Below are positions 51,329 through 60,171 of a stretch of DNA of 64,000 nt, piece by piece. How positions within the stretch are numbered: the stretch's first letter is position 1; each line of letters starts with the position of its first letter. The translations under genes were made by a program, and so were the position numbers. Origin of the DNA: Aquilonibacter sp963703325 (GTDB lineage Bacteria > Vulcanimicrobiota > Vulcanimicrobiia > Vulcanimicrobiales > Vulcanimicrobiaceae); assembly GCA_963703325.1 (NCBI GenBank), contig OY969805.1, positions 2,914,001-2,978,000 of the forward strand. Direction: 5' to 3'. The notes beneath the pieces were generated by a model. It had not been told where the DNA came from. It made no database searches and worked only from the letters and a program-made list of their open reading frames with translations.

Positions 51329-52342
51329 CTAGCCGCCTATTTCGGAAAAAGCTCTCATCCTCGAACTGGCCTCGCCCAGGCGGAGGTGATGGCGCTCGGG
51401 CTTGATCGCCATACTCGCCGTGAGCAGGCCGGCGATCTCGGCGGTCGAGGCCCCCGCTCGCAGCGGCGTGCGCAGATCGACGTGCTGGTCGCCGAATAGG
51501 CACAGGCGCAGCCGGCCGTCGGCGGTTAGCCGAACGCGGTTGCACCGCTCGCAGTAATCGTGTGAAAGCGGACTGATCACGCCGACCGCGCCTGGGGCGC
51601 CGGGAAAGGCGAAGTACCGCGCGGGCCCGTTGCCCGGCGGTCCGGGCACCGGTTCGATCCAGTCGACCGCCGCGACACGCTCGAGGATTTCATCCGACGA
51701 GACGTATGCGTCGCGCTGCAGTTCGAGATTCTCGTGGACCGGCATCACCTCGATGAATCGAACGTAGACGGCGCGCTCGCGCGTCAGTTGGGCAAACTCG
51801 CCGATCTCGTCGTCGTTTTGACCCCGCATGACCACGCAGTTCAGCTTCACCGGTTCAAGGCCGGCCGCGACCGCGGCGTCAATGCCGCGCAACACGCCGT
51901 CGAGCCCGGGGCGACGCGCGATGCGCTCGAATCGATCCGGTCGAAGCGTGTCGAGTGAGATGTTCACGCGGCGCAGTCCAGCCGCAACAAGCGCGTCGAG
52001 CTGCTCTTCCAACAATACGGCGTTGGTCGAGAGCGCGATATCGTCGATTCCGTCGATCGCATTGATGCCGGCGACCAGGCGGTGCAGATCGCGGCGCACC
52101 AGCGGCTCACCGCCGGTCAAACGAATCGTGCGGACGCCGACGCATGCCGCGGCGCGCACGATCTCCACGATCTCTTCGTAGCTCAGCACTTCGTCGCGAC
52201 GCAACCACGTGAGCCCTGATTCGGGCATGCAATAGACGCAGCGCAGGTTGCATTTGTCGGTGACCGAGACGCGCAAATAGGTGATCGGCCGGTTGAAGGC
52301 GTCAGACAGAGGCTCGCGCGTGAGGTCGACCGTGGTCATCAT
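51329..52342 (-). CDS. moaA: GTP 3',8-cyclase MoaA
   Basis: 337 residues. Radical-SAM cluster motif CNLRCVYC near residue 32, RLTGGEPLVRRDL near residue 75. The second cluster ligands are in CERCNRVRLTADGRLRLC near residue 260. The protein ends in Gly-Gly (SEIGG), the MoaA tail needed for activity. It makes the first intermediate of molybdopterin with MoaC; no moaC is in the window. First-step enzyme in a loose Moco gene group (moaA, moeB, moaE, moaD). Confidence 0.95.
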   Translation of the reverse strand: MMTTVDLTREPLSDAFNRPITYLRVSVTDKCNLRCVYCMPESGLTWLRRDEVLSYEEIVEIVRAAACVGVRTIRLTGGEPLVRRDLHRLVAGINAIDGIDDIALSTNAVLLEEQLDALVAAGLRRVNISLDTLRPDRFERIARRPGLDGVLRGIDAAVAAGLEPVKLNCVVMRGQNDDEIGEFAQLTRERAVYVRFIEVMPVHENLELQRDAYVSSDEILERVAAVDWIEPVPGPPGNGPARYFAFPGAPGAVGVISPLSHDYCERCNRVRLTADGRLRLCLFGDQHVDLRTPLRAGASTAEIAGLLTASMAIKPERHHLRLGEASSRMRAFSEIGG

Positions 52343-52351
52343 AGAGTTTTG

Positions 52352-52927
52352 TTACTGCGAGAACAGCGAATCGGGCAGGTTCGGATTCAATTGGTAGCCC
52401 GAGAGGGTCGTGGTGACGTCACCGGTATAATTCGGCTCTGCCACATGGCCGGTCTGCGACGTGACCAGCGTATTCCCTTGTATTACGCTGTAACGGTTGT
52501 CCACCGACGCCCAGCCGCCGTTGGAGTAATCCCAACGCTCCGCGCGGATCGTGGCGGTCGCGTCGTCGACCGTCACCGTGATCTTGCTGATACTGCCGGC
52601 TGCGCGCGGGACGAGCGTGAAGGTCGTGGCATGGCCGTCGTCGCCCGTCTGGGTGACCGAATACAGCACGTCCCAACGCGCCGGCGGCTCGATGCGAGGG
52701 AAAAGCTGCGAGAATCCCTGCGCGACGGCGGGCATGCCGCTAGTGACCGCAATCTTGTTGAGATCCGGGTCCTTGTGGTAGTACGTCGCGACCACGTCGG
52801 TTGAGAGAAACGGAAACGTTTCGAGCGCGACGTGCGCGTGCATCGTCGCGGAGTAACTGTGCAGGTCGGGGTTGAGGCCGATCATGCGCGCAAGCAGATC
52901 GGCGAGCAGAACGATAGCGAGTTTCAT
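52352..52927 (-). CDS. Secreted LolA-like/outer-membrane-lipoprotein-sorting-like protein
   Basis: 191 residues. A short N-terminal hydrophobic segment (KLAIVLLADLLARMIGL) could be a signal. The body is beta-rich (YSATMHAHVALETFPF, DVLYSVTQTGDDGHATTFTLVPR, SISKITVTVDDATATIRAERWDYSNGG), like LolA/LppX-type half-barrels. The start overlaps the queG stop (ATGA). The fold call is tentative. Confidence 0.45.
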   Translation of the reverse strand: MKLAIVLLADLLARMIGLNPDLHSYSATMHAHVALETFPFLSTDVVATYYHKDPDLNKIAVTSGMPAVAQGFSQLFPRIEPPARWDVLYSVTQTGDDGHATTFTLVPRAAGSISKITVTVDDATATIRAERWDYSNGGWASVDNRYSVIQGNTLVTSQTGHVAEPNYTGDVTTTLSGYQLNPNLPDSLFSQ

Positions 52928-54045
52928 GGTAGTGCGGCGGTTATCTCCTCTTGTACCCCGGAATCGGATTCAATGACGGCATGGGCGCGCAACGCTTCGA
53001 TCGCCTTCGGTGCGCCGATGCGGCCCAGCGCCCAGGCCGCTGCACCGCGCACCATCGGGTGCGGGTCGCTTGCGAGCGCTTGCACGAGTGCCGGGACGGC
53101 GGATCGATCGAGTGCGTTTCCGAGACCAATCGCGGCATTGCGCCGCAAGACTGCGGCGCCGCGCCATCCCATGGCCGTGCGCGCATAGCGTCGCTTGAAT
53201 TCTCCGCTGCGAAGCTGGAGTAACTCTGTGAGCGCGGGCGCTCCCGTCGCCGCGTCAAGCGGGACGAACGCCTCACTTCCCGCGTTGCCGGCGTTGCGAG
53301 TGGGTGGACAGACCACCTGACAGATATCGCAGCCCCAGATCCAATCGCCGATGAGCGCGCGCATCTCGCGCGGGATCGGATCGGTACGTTGGGTGAGATC
53401 GGCAATACAGCGCGTCGCGTCGATCGTGTAATCGCCCCGCAGCGCACCGGTCGGACATCCGTCGATGCAGCGTGCGCACGAACCGCAGCTCTTGCGGAGC
53501 GGCACGTCCGGCTCAAGCACGACCGTCGTCACGATCTCGCCGAGAAAGACGAACGATCCGAGCGACGGTGAGATCAGATTCGTGTGCTTGCCGATCCATC
53601 CGAGTCCGGCTCCCGCGGCAAAGGCGCGCTCGGCAATCGGCTTGGTGTCGCACGCGATCGCCGTCACCGGCGCGCCGGCCGCGCGATCGATCTCGCCCGC
53701 GACCGCGGAAAGCAGCGAGCGCATTCGCGTGTGATAGTCGGACGACCAGGCGTAGTTGGAGACTCGGCCGTGCAGCGGCGGTCGCGCCGGCTCCGCGGTT
53801 GCATACGGCACGGCGATGCAGACGATGCTGCGCGCGCCGGCGAGAATCGCCTGCGGATCGGCGGCGGCGCGTGCGTAGGCGTCGTCGTATGCCCACGTGC
53901 GCAAATCGCCGCGCTCGAACGACGCGCGCATGCGTTCACGCGACTGTTCATCTTCGCGTGCATCGACGACGCGCACGTCCCCGGCACCGAGCCCGCGCGC
54001 GCACGCGACCGCAAGCGCCTTGATCGAACTCGGCTGCGCGATCAC
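52924..54045 (-). CDS. queG: Epoxyqueuosine reductase QueG
   Basis: 373 residues. Cobalamin/4Fe-4S enzyme reducing epoxyqueuosine to queuosine in tRNA. Two cluster motifs: CGSCARCIDGCPTGAL near residue 188 and CDICQVVCPP near residue 240. AFAAGAGLGWIGKHTNLI is the cobalamin-side signature. The C-terminal HEAT-like repeat (PALVQALASDPHPMVRGAAAWALGRIG) that holds the tRNA is present. Overlaps both neighbours (ATGA-type). Other queuosine genes are not in the window. Confidence 0.94.
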   Translation of the reverse strand: MIAQPSSIKALAVACARGLGAGDVRVVDAREDEQSRERMRASFERGDLRTWAYDDAYARAAADPQAILAGARSIVCIAVPYATAEPARPPLHGRVSNYAWSSDYHTRMRSLLSAVAGEIDRAAGAPVTAIACDTKPIAERAFAAGAGLGWIGKHTNLISPSLGSFVFLGEIVTTVVLEPDVPLRKSCGSCARCIDGCPTGALRGDYTIDATRCIADLTQRTDPIPREMRALIGDWIWGCDICQVVCPPTRNAGNAGSEAFVPLDAATGAPALTELLQLRSGEFKRRYARTAMGWRGAAVLRRNAAIGLGNALDRSAVPALVQALASDPHPMVRGAAAWALGRIGAPKAIEALRAHAVIESDSGVQEEITAALP

Positions 54046-54893
54046 AGTGTCGCGAGCGGTCCCGCGCGTCCGGCCGGGAACGCGGCGTCGATAGCTTCGA
54101 CGTCACCGGGATCTAAATGCAAGTCGCCGGCGCCGGCATTTTCCTCGACGTGCGCGACGGTAGCGGCTTTGGGAATCGTAAACACATTGGACTCGCGGGT
54201 GAGGAAGGCCAAGATCACCTGGCGCGGCGTTGCGCCGTGTTTGATGGCTATCTGTTCGAGCGCCGCACCGCCGGGACTCGACGCGCGCGGAAATTCACCG
54301 CGGCCGAACGGCGTATAGGCGACGATGGCGACGTTTGCGGCACGTGCTGCGGGAATCAGACGGTGCTCGATGCGCCGCTCGCGCAAATGATAGAGCACCT
54401 GATTGCAGGCGAGCGGAATGTCGCCGAGCAGTTCGCGCGCTTCGAGCATCTCGTCGACGTCGAAGTTGCTGACGCCGACGAAGCGCGTCTTGCCCGCATG
54501 GACCAAGTCGCCGAGCGCGCGCATTGTTTCGTGCAGCGGCACACTGCTCGGCCAGTGCAGCATATACAGGTCGAGGTACTTGAGGTGAAGATTGTTGAGG
54601 CTGCGCTCGCAGGCCTCGATCGTTCCCTTATACGTGGCGTTGCTCGGCAGCACTTTGCTCGCGACGAAGATCGTTTCACGCGCGATGCCGGTAATCGCCT
54701 CGCCCAAGACGCGCTCGACCGCGCCCGACCCGTACATCTCCGCGGTATCGAGGTGCGTCATCCCTAGCTCGATGCCGCGGCGAATCGCGCGGATCGCTTC
54801 GGCTTTACGCCCGCCGCTCTCGGGCATATCCCACGTTCCCTGACCGATGACCGGAAGCGCGACGCCCGTCGCGCCGAAGGACTTGTGCTGCAT
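54042..54893 (-). CDS. Aldo/keto reductase
   Basis: 283 residues. AKR barrel with IELGMTHLDTAEMYGSG (catalytic Asp and Tyr), IFVASKVLPSN (catalytic Lys) and LDLYMLHWPS (catalytic His). VAYTPFGRG and FTIPKAATVAHVEEN bind NADP(H). All four tetrad residues are present. Substrate unknown. Sits between moeB and queG in the overlapping gene string. Confidence 0.93.
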   Translation of the reverse strand: MQHKSFGATGVALPVIGQGTWDMPESGGRKAEAIRAIRRGIELGMTHLDTAEMYGSGAVERVLGEAITGIARETIFVASKVLPSNATYKGTIEACERSLNNLHLKYLDLYMLHWPSSVPLHETMRALGDLVHAGKTRFVGVSNFDVDEMLEARELLGDIPLACNQVLYHLRERRIEHRLIPAARAANVAIVAYTPFGRGEFPRASSPGGAALEQIAIKHGATPRQVILAFLTRESNVFTIPKAATVAHVEENAGAGDLHLDPGDVEAIDAAFPAGRAGPLATL

Positions 54894-54907
54894 TGTTTGA
54901 CTCTACC

Positions 54908-56041
54908 TCAAAAGAAGTCGAACGATTCGTGCAGGGCCGCATACGCTAGCAAGCCGCCGCGCAAGTGCCGAACCCGGGTGAAGCCCGCATCACGCAAACG
55001 GCGCGCCGCCCAAAGGGACTTGGCGCCTACTCGGCAAGCGACGATGTATCGGCGTGCGCTATCGAGTTCGTGCAACCGCGCTTCGAGTTGTGAAGCCGGA
55101 ACGTGCAGCGCACCATCGACGAGCCCGAGCGCGGCTTCGTGCGCTTCGCGCACGTCGAGCAAGATCGCGCCGGTCAGCGCGCCGTCTAAATCGGCTGGTT
55201 CGAGATCGCCTTCGTCACGAAAATCATCGACGTCGTGTTCGATTGCATCGGTGATCGTAGGCCGGTCACCGCAGACGGCGCAATGCGGATCGCGATCGAA
55301 GCGTACCTCGCGCGTGCGCGCGCTCAAACTCTCGATTAAGAGTATTCGTCCGGCGAGCGGTTCTCCGATACGCAGCAGCAGCTTGAGCACTTCATTGGCC
55401 TGCCATGTGCCGACGATGCCGGCAAGCGCGCCGAGGACGCCGCCTTCGGCGCAGGTTGGAACGCTGCCGGGCGGCGGCGCATCGGGATACAGACAGCGAT
55501 AGCACGGGCCGCCTTCATAATGAAAGACGCTGACTTGACCGTCGAAGCGGAAGATCGACGCGTAGACGTCGGGCCGTTCTTCGAGAACGCAGGCATCGTT
55601 GATCAGATAGCGCGTCGAGAACCGATCGGTGCAATCGACCGCGACGTCGTAGAGGCGTACGAGCTCGCGCGCGTTGCCGGCATCGAACCGGCGCGGGATC
55701 GCGTCGATCGCGATCGACGGATTGATCGCATGCGCGTGTTCGGCGGCGACGGTTGCCTTGCGTTTGCCGATGTCGCCGGTTGCGAAAATCGTTTGGCGCT
55801 GCAGGTTCGTTTCGTCGACGGTGTCGTCGTCAACGATGCCGATGCGGCCGACCCCCGCGGCAGCCAGATACTGCAGTACCGGCGAACCAAGGCCGCCGGC
55901 GCCAATGACCAGCACGCGTGCACTGCCAAGCCGCTCTTGACCCGCCAGACCAACTTCGGGAATGAGTAGGTGGCGGCTGTATCGGCGCAGCTCGGGGTGC
56001 CCCGCGAGGCTTAGCCGCGCGGGTGCAGGCGATTCAGCCAT
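54908..56041 (-). CDS. moeB: ThiF/MoeB adenylyltransferase fused to rhodanese (MoeZ-type)
   Basis: 377 residues. E1-like domain: RYSRHLLIPEVGLAGQERLGSARVLVIGAGGLGSPVLQYLAAAGVG, DDDTVDETNLQRQ and zinc Cys pairs CYRCLYP and CAVCGD. Rhodanese domain from about residue 275: ILLDVREAHE and active Cys in VACRVGAKSLWAARRL. It adenylates the C-terminal Gly of MoaD (or ThiS-like carriers) and supplies sulfur as a persulfide. It overlaps the hydrolase upstream by 31 bases. Confidence 0.93.
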   Translation of the reverse strand: MAESPAPARLSLAGHPELRRYSRHLLIPEVGLAGQERLGSARVLVIGAGGLGSPVLQYLAAAGVGRIGIVDDDTVDETNLQRQTIFATGDIGKRKATVAAEHAHAINPSIAIDAIPRRFDAGNARELVRLYDVAVDCTDRFSTRYLINDACVLEERPDVYASIFRFDGQVSVFHYEGGPCYRCLYPDAPPPGSVPTCAEGGVLGALAGIVGTWQANEVLKLLLRIGEPLAGRILLIESLSARTREVRFDRDPHCAVCGDRPTITDAIEHDVDDFRDEGDLEPADLDGALTGAILLDVREAHEAALGLVDGALHVPASQLEARLHELDSARRYIVACRVGAKSLWAARRLRDAGFTRVRHLRGGLLAYAALHESFDFF

Positions 56042-56730
56042 TGCAGCACCTCACCCCGGGCATGTTCGCCCGCGTAGGTGTGATCGCTTTCGATCAGTGC
56101 GAAGCTCTTGGGCTCGGGCGCGCGTTCGTAGAGTTCGCGCACGCTGGCCGGTGAAACCATCGCATCGCGGTCGGCGGCGACGTAGAGCACCGGCCGTCCC
56201 GCGAGTTGAGGAATCCAACGATCGAACGCGGCATCCACGCCTTCGAGCAGCGCCGGCAAGTCAACGCCGACGACATATGCCGAGCGGAAATCCACGGCGC
56301 CGGCGGCGCGCAACACGGAAAGCGCACTCGGCCGCCCGTAACCGGTGGCAATCGCCACCGCTCCGTCGATGCCCGAATCCGCGGCGGCAACGAAGAGCGC
56401 GGTAATCGCGCCCATGCTATGCCCGAGCGTATAGAGCGGACCGGCGCCGTCTTGACGCGCCCGGCCAACCACTGCCGACATCGCATCGATGCAATCGTCG
56501 AATCCACGCAGCGTTCCGCCGCTTGCACCGAGTTTATGTCCCGGAAAGTCGAAATTATAGACGCGGCAGCCGTGGCTTTGGAGAAACGCGCAGAGAAAGT
56601 CGAGGTTGTGCTTGCTCGACGAATAGCCGTGACCGGCGACGATCGTCACATTGCGCGGACGACGCGGCTCATAGACGAGCACCGCGACCTCGTTGTGTTG
56701 CGCCTTAACGCGGATTAGTTTGAGACCCAC
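56011..56730 (-). CDS. Alpha/beta hydrolase (serine aminopeptidase S33-like)
   Basis: 239 residues from the GTG at 56730, which lies within the end of moaE; an ATG 12 codons upstream in frame gives an Arg-rich leader and is less likely. VTIVAGHGYSSSKHNLDFL carries the oxyanion HG, LGHSMGAITALFVAA the nucleophile Ser (GHSMG), LYVAADRDAMVSP the Asp and ESDHTYAGEH the His. A cytoplasmic esterase or thioesterase; substrate unknown. Confidence 0.85.
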   Translation of the reverse strand: MGLKLIRVKAQHNEVAVLVYEPRRPRNVTIVAGHGYSSSKHNLDFLCAFLQSHGCRVYNFDFPGHKLGASGGTLRGFDDCIDAMSAVVGRARQDGAGPLYTLGHSMGAITALFVAAADSGIDGAVAIATGYGRPSALSVLRAAGAVDFRSAYVVGVDLPALLEGVDAAFDRWIPQLAGRPVLYVAADRDAMVSPASVRELYERAPEPKSFALIESDHTYAGEHARGEVLQWLNRLHPRG

Positions 56731-57131
56731 TCCCCGGTCCCGTCGGCGTAGCGCTCGTTCTTCCATATCGACGCGCGCGCTTTGACTTCGTCGATCGCAT
56801 AACGGCAGGCGTCAAAGGCCGCTGGCCGGTGTGAGGACGCGGCGCACACGGCTACCGCAATCTCGCCGACGCGGAGCTCACCGATGCGATGCACGATCCC
56901 GACGCGCACGCCCGGATATTTCTGGCCGATCTCATGGGCGATCTCGGCGAACTCCGCGAGTGCCATTGCTTCGTGCGCTTCGTACACGAGTCCGGTAACC
57001 GGACGTCCGTCACTTGCGCGCTCACGCACCACGCCAAGAAACATCGTAACAGCGCCGCAGGCTTCGCTCCAGACCGCGGCCTCGAGCGTGCGCGGATCGA
57101 TCGCGTCGCGAACAATCGCAAAGAGCGACAT
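56715..57131 (-). CDS. moaE: Molybdopterin synthase catalytic subunit MoaE
   Basis: 138 residues. GAVTMFLGVVRERASDGRPVTGLVYEAHEAMALAEFAEIA and VGIVHRIGELRVGEIAVAVCAASSHRPAAFDACRYAIDEVKARASIWKNE give the active-site His, Arg and the conserved Lys. It transfers sulfur from MoaD thiocarboxylate to precursor Z, making molybdopterin. It lies 8 bases after moaD. Confidence 0.95.
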   Translation of the reverse strand: MSLFAIVRDAIDPRTLEAAVWSEACGAVTMFLGVVRERASDGRPVTGLVYEAHEAMALAEFAEIAHEIGQKYPGVRVGIVHRIGELRVGEIAVAVCAASSHRPAAFDACRYAIDEVKARASIWKNERYADGTGEWVSN

Positions 57132-57139
57132 GCGCGGCG

Positions 57140-57388
57140 CTAGCCGCCGCCTACCGGCGGCAGCAGCGCGATCTCATCACCTTCCGCAACGCGCTGGTCG
57201 AGCAACGCTGCGACGCGGCCGTTGCGCGCGATGCGCGTCGCGGATGCAAGCGCATCGATCTTGCGATTGCGCGCGCGCAACGCCTCCCAGCAATCGACGA
57301 GGGTCGCCCCATCAGGGACGACCAACTCGAATTCACCTTCGCCGAGCAATTCGCGCATTCGCGCAAACGCACGCACGCGAACCGTCAC
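57140..57388 (-). CDS. moaD: Molybdopterin synthase sulfur carrier subunit MoaD
   Basis: 82 residues from the GTG at 57388 (GGAG 11 bases upstream), matching the family length; the open frame continues upstream without homology. Beta-grasp sequence TVRVRAFARMRELLGEGEFEL and the C-terminal VAEGDEIALLPPVGGG, ending in the Gly-Gly that becomes the thiocarboxylate. Starts 17 bases after the preceding small gene's stop. Confidence 0.92.
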   Translation of the reverse strand: MTVRVRAFARMRELLGEGEFELVVPDGATLVDCWEALRARNRKIDALASATRIARNGRVAALLDQRVAEGDEIALLPPVGGG

Positions 57389-57404
57389 GCTCGTAGCTGC
57401 TCCA

Positions 57405-57662
57405 TTACACGCCTCCGATGTCGCTGGTGTATCCATGCTCCGCCAGCCACGCGGCGGCCTGCGCATGCTCGTTGAGCATATCGATGCGATTGCAGATGAG
57501 CTTGTGCAGCATCACTTCCCAAAAGTGCTGATCCTTCGCGTACACGTCGTCGGGGACTTGATTTTCGGTCCGCGCGAACTCCCGCAATCCCTGCCAATCC
57601 CGGTCGGCTAAGATCTTGCGCAGGCGCGCTTCATAGTCCGGTGAGGGCGCGCCTGGCATCAT
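57405..57662 (-). CDS. Small protein of unknown function upstream of moaD
   Basis: 85 residues, soluble and mostly helical (DYEARLRKILADRDWQGLREFARTE, DVYAKDQHFWEVMLHKLICNRIDMLNEHAQAAAWLAEHGY). The start overlaps the HAD gene stop by four bases, and the stop is 16 bases before moaD, so it is embedded in the operon. I recognise no named family. Confidence 0.7.
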   Translation of the reverse strand: MMPGAPSPDYEARLRKILADRDWQGLREFARTENQVPDDVYAKDQHFWEVMLHKLICNRIDMLNEHAQAAAWLAEHGYTSDIGGV

Positions 57663-58477
57663 GCGCTGCGCCGCTCGCCTTCGCCCTGCTCGAACACGAA
57701 CCGCTCGAGCGCACGCGCGACGCCGTCTTCGTCGTTGCCCGCCGTCACGTACGGCGCTGCTTCAATCACTTCAGGCAATGCGTTTGCCATAGCCACGCCG
57801 ATTCGCGCCCAACGCAGCATCGGCACGTCGTTGCGGGAATCGCCGACGGCCATGACTTCGCTGCGGTCGATCGACAGATCGCCGCAGAGTTGCGCGAGCG
57901 CGCGTTCCTTAGTCGCCTCTTCGCTGGTGATGGCAAGCTCTTCGAAGTCGCCCCACGTTTCGAACTTGAAGTGGACCGGCAATCCGCTAAAGTGCGTGCT
58001 GATCGCATCGACGGCTTCGTGACCGAAGAACCGGATGAAGGTCGAGTCCCGCTCGGCGAGCGGAATCAAATCGGGAACCTCCACCCACAGCGGACCCACC
58101 ATGTCGTCCATATAGCGGCGCGCGCCGGCAATGCGATGGAAATGCTCGCCGGTATAAACGGCCGTGTCGAGCCCGCGCGCTTGCGCGAATTCAATGAGGG
58201 CGGTGGCATACTCGCGCGGAATCGCGATGTGACGCCGCTCGCGCCCGCTCGGGCAATCCTTGGTGAGCGCGCCATGCGCGCAGATGATGGGGTCGGTCAA
58301 CCCAAGATCGCGACCAAAGGCGAGCGGCGCGTCGGCGCCTCGCCCGGTGATGATCACGATATGGATGCCCAGCACTTTCGCACGCTCGATGGCGGTGCGG
58401 TTGGCGGGCGAGATGCGTTCCGACGAGTCGAGGAGGGTGCCGTCGAGATCGAGGGCCACGAGACGGATACTTGGCAC
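57659..58477 (-). CDS. Cof-type HAD-superfamily phosphatase
   Basis: 272 residues. Motif I VALDLDGTLLDSS (Asp nucleophile), motif II VIITGRG, motif III Lys in the TSEEATKERALAQL block, motif IV MAVGDSRNDVPMLRWA. The C2-type cap (about residues 80-185) places it in the Cof/YidA group that hydrolyses small phosphosugars or flavin nucleotides. First gene of the minus-strand string down to moaD. Confidence 0.93.
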   Translation of the reverse strand: MPSIRLVALDLDGTLLDSSERISPANRTAIERAKVLGIHIVIITGRGADAPLAFGRDLGLTDPIICAHGALTKDCPSGRERRHIAIPREYATALIEFAQARGLDTAVYTGEHFHRIAGARRYMDDMVGPLWVEVPDLIPLAERDSTFIRFFGHEAVDAISTHFSGLPVHFKFETWGDFEELAITSEEATKERALAQLCGDLSIDRSEVMAVGDSRNDVPMLRWARIGVAMANALPEVIEAAPYVTAGNDEDGVARALERFVFEQGEGERRSA

Positions 58478-58505
58478 CCCCCAAGCATATCGCGAGGCGT
58501 CAACT

Positions 58506-58592
58506 GGTCCCGGGCCGAAGCCGCCCTCTCCCCTGGAAAGGCGGGCAGCAGTGCAACCAGCCTTTCGGGGTAAGCGTTACCAATGAGGGACC
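58506..58592 (+). promoter_or_regulatory. Folded intergenic segment between divergent genes
   Basis: Plus-strand RNA can form GGUCCC/GGGACC (58506-58511 with 58587-58592) closing an interior with GGC-CGAA-GCC. A strong hairpin follows, CCCC-(UG)-GAAAGGC (58530-58542) with GCCUUUC-GGGG (58560-58570), and GGUAA-GCG-UUACC (58569-58581). The layout suggests a leader RNA for the plus-strand gene at 58640, but no known class fits and the complement would fold as well. Confidence 0.35.
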
Positions 58593-58639
58593 ATGCGACG
58601 CAGATATATTGCCTATAGCCGTTCCAAAATTCCCGACGG

Positions 58640-60112
58640 TTGTCGACGCTCGGAGTAGCCTTTACTATGCCATGCACGGCCCAAGTGCCGAACCTCACGG
58701 CTCGCGAACAAGCGCAGTTCATCCACGATGCGATCCCGCCCGGACTGTTCCGGACTGACGATGACAGCGAACGCATCCCATGGCGCGTCTCTCCCGAGCC
58801 GTTTGCATTGTCGGCCAAAACGGTGGCCGAGATCGAGCAAATCGGCCGCGACCTCCTCGCCTTCTACCGTGCGCTGAACAATCTCTACAATCGCAGCGCG
58901 CGCGGAACCGCGCCCGCCTTCATCGCCGACTATCTCGATCGCGGCAAGCCCGAGCACATCGTGCGTCTCGCGCGGCAGAACCGTTTCAAGCAAGATATTC
59001 CCGGTGTCATTCGGCCCGACATCTTGATGACCGACACCGGCTTCGTCGCATCGGAGCTCGACAGCGTGCCGGGCGGGATGGGATTTGTCGGCGCGATGAC
59101 CGAGGCGTACTGCAAGGCCGGCATCGAGTCGATCGGCGGCGTCGACGGTATTCCGCGCGGTTTTGGCGCGATGCTCGCCTACGCGAGCCGCACGCCGAAC
59201 CCCACCGTGGCGATCGTTGTCTCGGAAGAATCGAAAGACTATCGCACCGAGCTGCGCTGGCTCGCTGACGCGGTCAATCGCATCGGGACGGTTAAAGCAT
59301 TCGTCTGCGCGCCGCAAGACGTCATCTTCACCGAGCAGGCGCTGTTCGTCCGGCTCGAGGATGGACACGAAGAAAAGCTCGACGCGATTTACCGCAACTT
59401 CGAACTCTTCGACCTGCTCAACGTGCCCAAGCAAGAGTTGATGCTGTACGCCGCACGTCACAATCGCGTGCTGATGGTACCGCCGCCCAAAGCCACGCTT
59501 GAAGAAAAGCTATCGTTTGCGCTCTTTCACCACCCGGCGCTCGCTGCTCTCTGGCGAACCGAACTCGGCAAAGACGGCGCGGCGATCTACCAACGCCTCT
59601 CCGGGCTGTTCCCGCAAACGTGGATCCTCGATCCGCGCCCGCTGCCGCCGCAAGGCATTATTTTTGGACTCGAGATGCGCGGTCTGCCGGTGAGCGACTG
59701 GCGCGCGCTGCTCGATCTTGGCAAAGGCGAACGCGACTACGTCGTCAAGCCTTCGGGCTTTTCCGAACTTGCGTGGGGATCGCGCGGCGTGAAGATCGCC
59801 AACGATCTTACCAAGGAAGAGTGGGCCGCGGCACTCGAGGAGGGTCTGCGCTCGTTCGATACCACGCCGTACATTTTACAGCGCTTCCATAAGAGCAAGC
59901 GCATCCGCATGCCCTATCTCGACCGCAAGGGCGACGAGATCAAGACGTTCGATGGGCGCGCGCGTCTCTGCCCCTACTACTTCGTGACCAGCGAAACAAC
60001 GGTGCAGCTGGGCGGCATTCTCGCGACCGTCGCACCGGCCGACAAACGCCTTATCCACGGCATGGTGGACGCGGTCATGGCGCCGTCATTCGTAAAAGAC
60101 AACGGTTACTAG
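58640..60112 (+). CDS. ATP-grasp-like ligase of unknown substrate (glutathionylspermidine-synthase-like)
   Basis: 490 residues; ATG at 58667 (MPCTAQVPNLT) is an alternative to the annotated start. The C-terminal third has ATP-grasp character: RDYVVKPSGFSELAWGSRGVKIAND (phosphate-binding Lys and Gly-rich loop), TPYILQRFHKSKRI (ILQ-F segment) and FDGRARLCPYYFV. The middle part has TDTGFVASELDSVPGGMGFVGAMTEAY, which resembles the substrate side of glutathionylspermidine-synthase-like proteins. Monocistronic. Peptide or amine ligation is likely; the substrate is unknown. Confidence 0.55.
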   Translation: MSTLGVAFTMPCTAQVPNLTAREQAQFIHDAIPPGLFRTDDDSERIPWRVSPEPFALSAKTVAEIEQIGRDLLAFYRALNNLYNRSARGTAPAFIADYLDRGKPEHIVRLARQNRFKQDIPGVIRPDILMTDTGFVASELDSVPGGMGFVGAMTEAYCKAGIESIGGVDGIPRGFGAMLAYASRTPNPTVAIVVSEESKDYRTELRWLADAVNRIGTVKAFVCAPQDVIFTEQALFVRLEDGHEEKLDAIYRNFELFDLLNVPKQELMLYAARHNRVLMVPPPKATLEEKLSFALFHHPALAALWRTELGKDGAAIYQRLSGLFPQTWILDPRPLPPQGIIFGLEMRGLPVSDWRALLDLGKGERDYVVKPSGFSELAWGSRGVKIANDLTKEEWAAALEEGLRSFDTTPYILQRFHKSKRIRMPYLDRKGDEIKTFDGRARLCPYYFVTSETTVQLGGILATVAPADKRLIHGMVDAVMAPSFVKDNGY

Positions 60113-60126
60113 CAGACTTTATCGAT

Positions 60127-60142
60127 CAAAGCTAAAGCTTTG
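60127..60142. terminator. Small hairpin between convergent genes
   Basis: CAAAGCTAAAGCTTTG is a 6-bp stem with a 4-base loop in the 59-base gap between converging genes. It could end transcription from either side, though it is AT-rich and short and lacks a long T-tract. Confidence 0.35.
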
Positions 60143-60171
60143 CTCGCTAAAGTCGCGCGGCTTCGCTCGCG

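Noticed and set aside
58530..58570. GGAA and GCAGCA in the folded segment resembling the bacterial SRP RNA tip
   Set aside because: The conserved GGAAGGAAGCAGC block is not present and the spacing of the A-rich loop is wrong.
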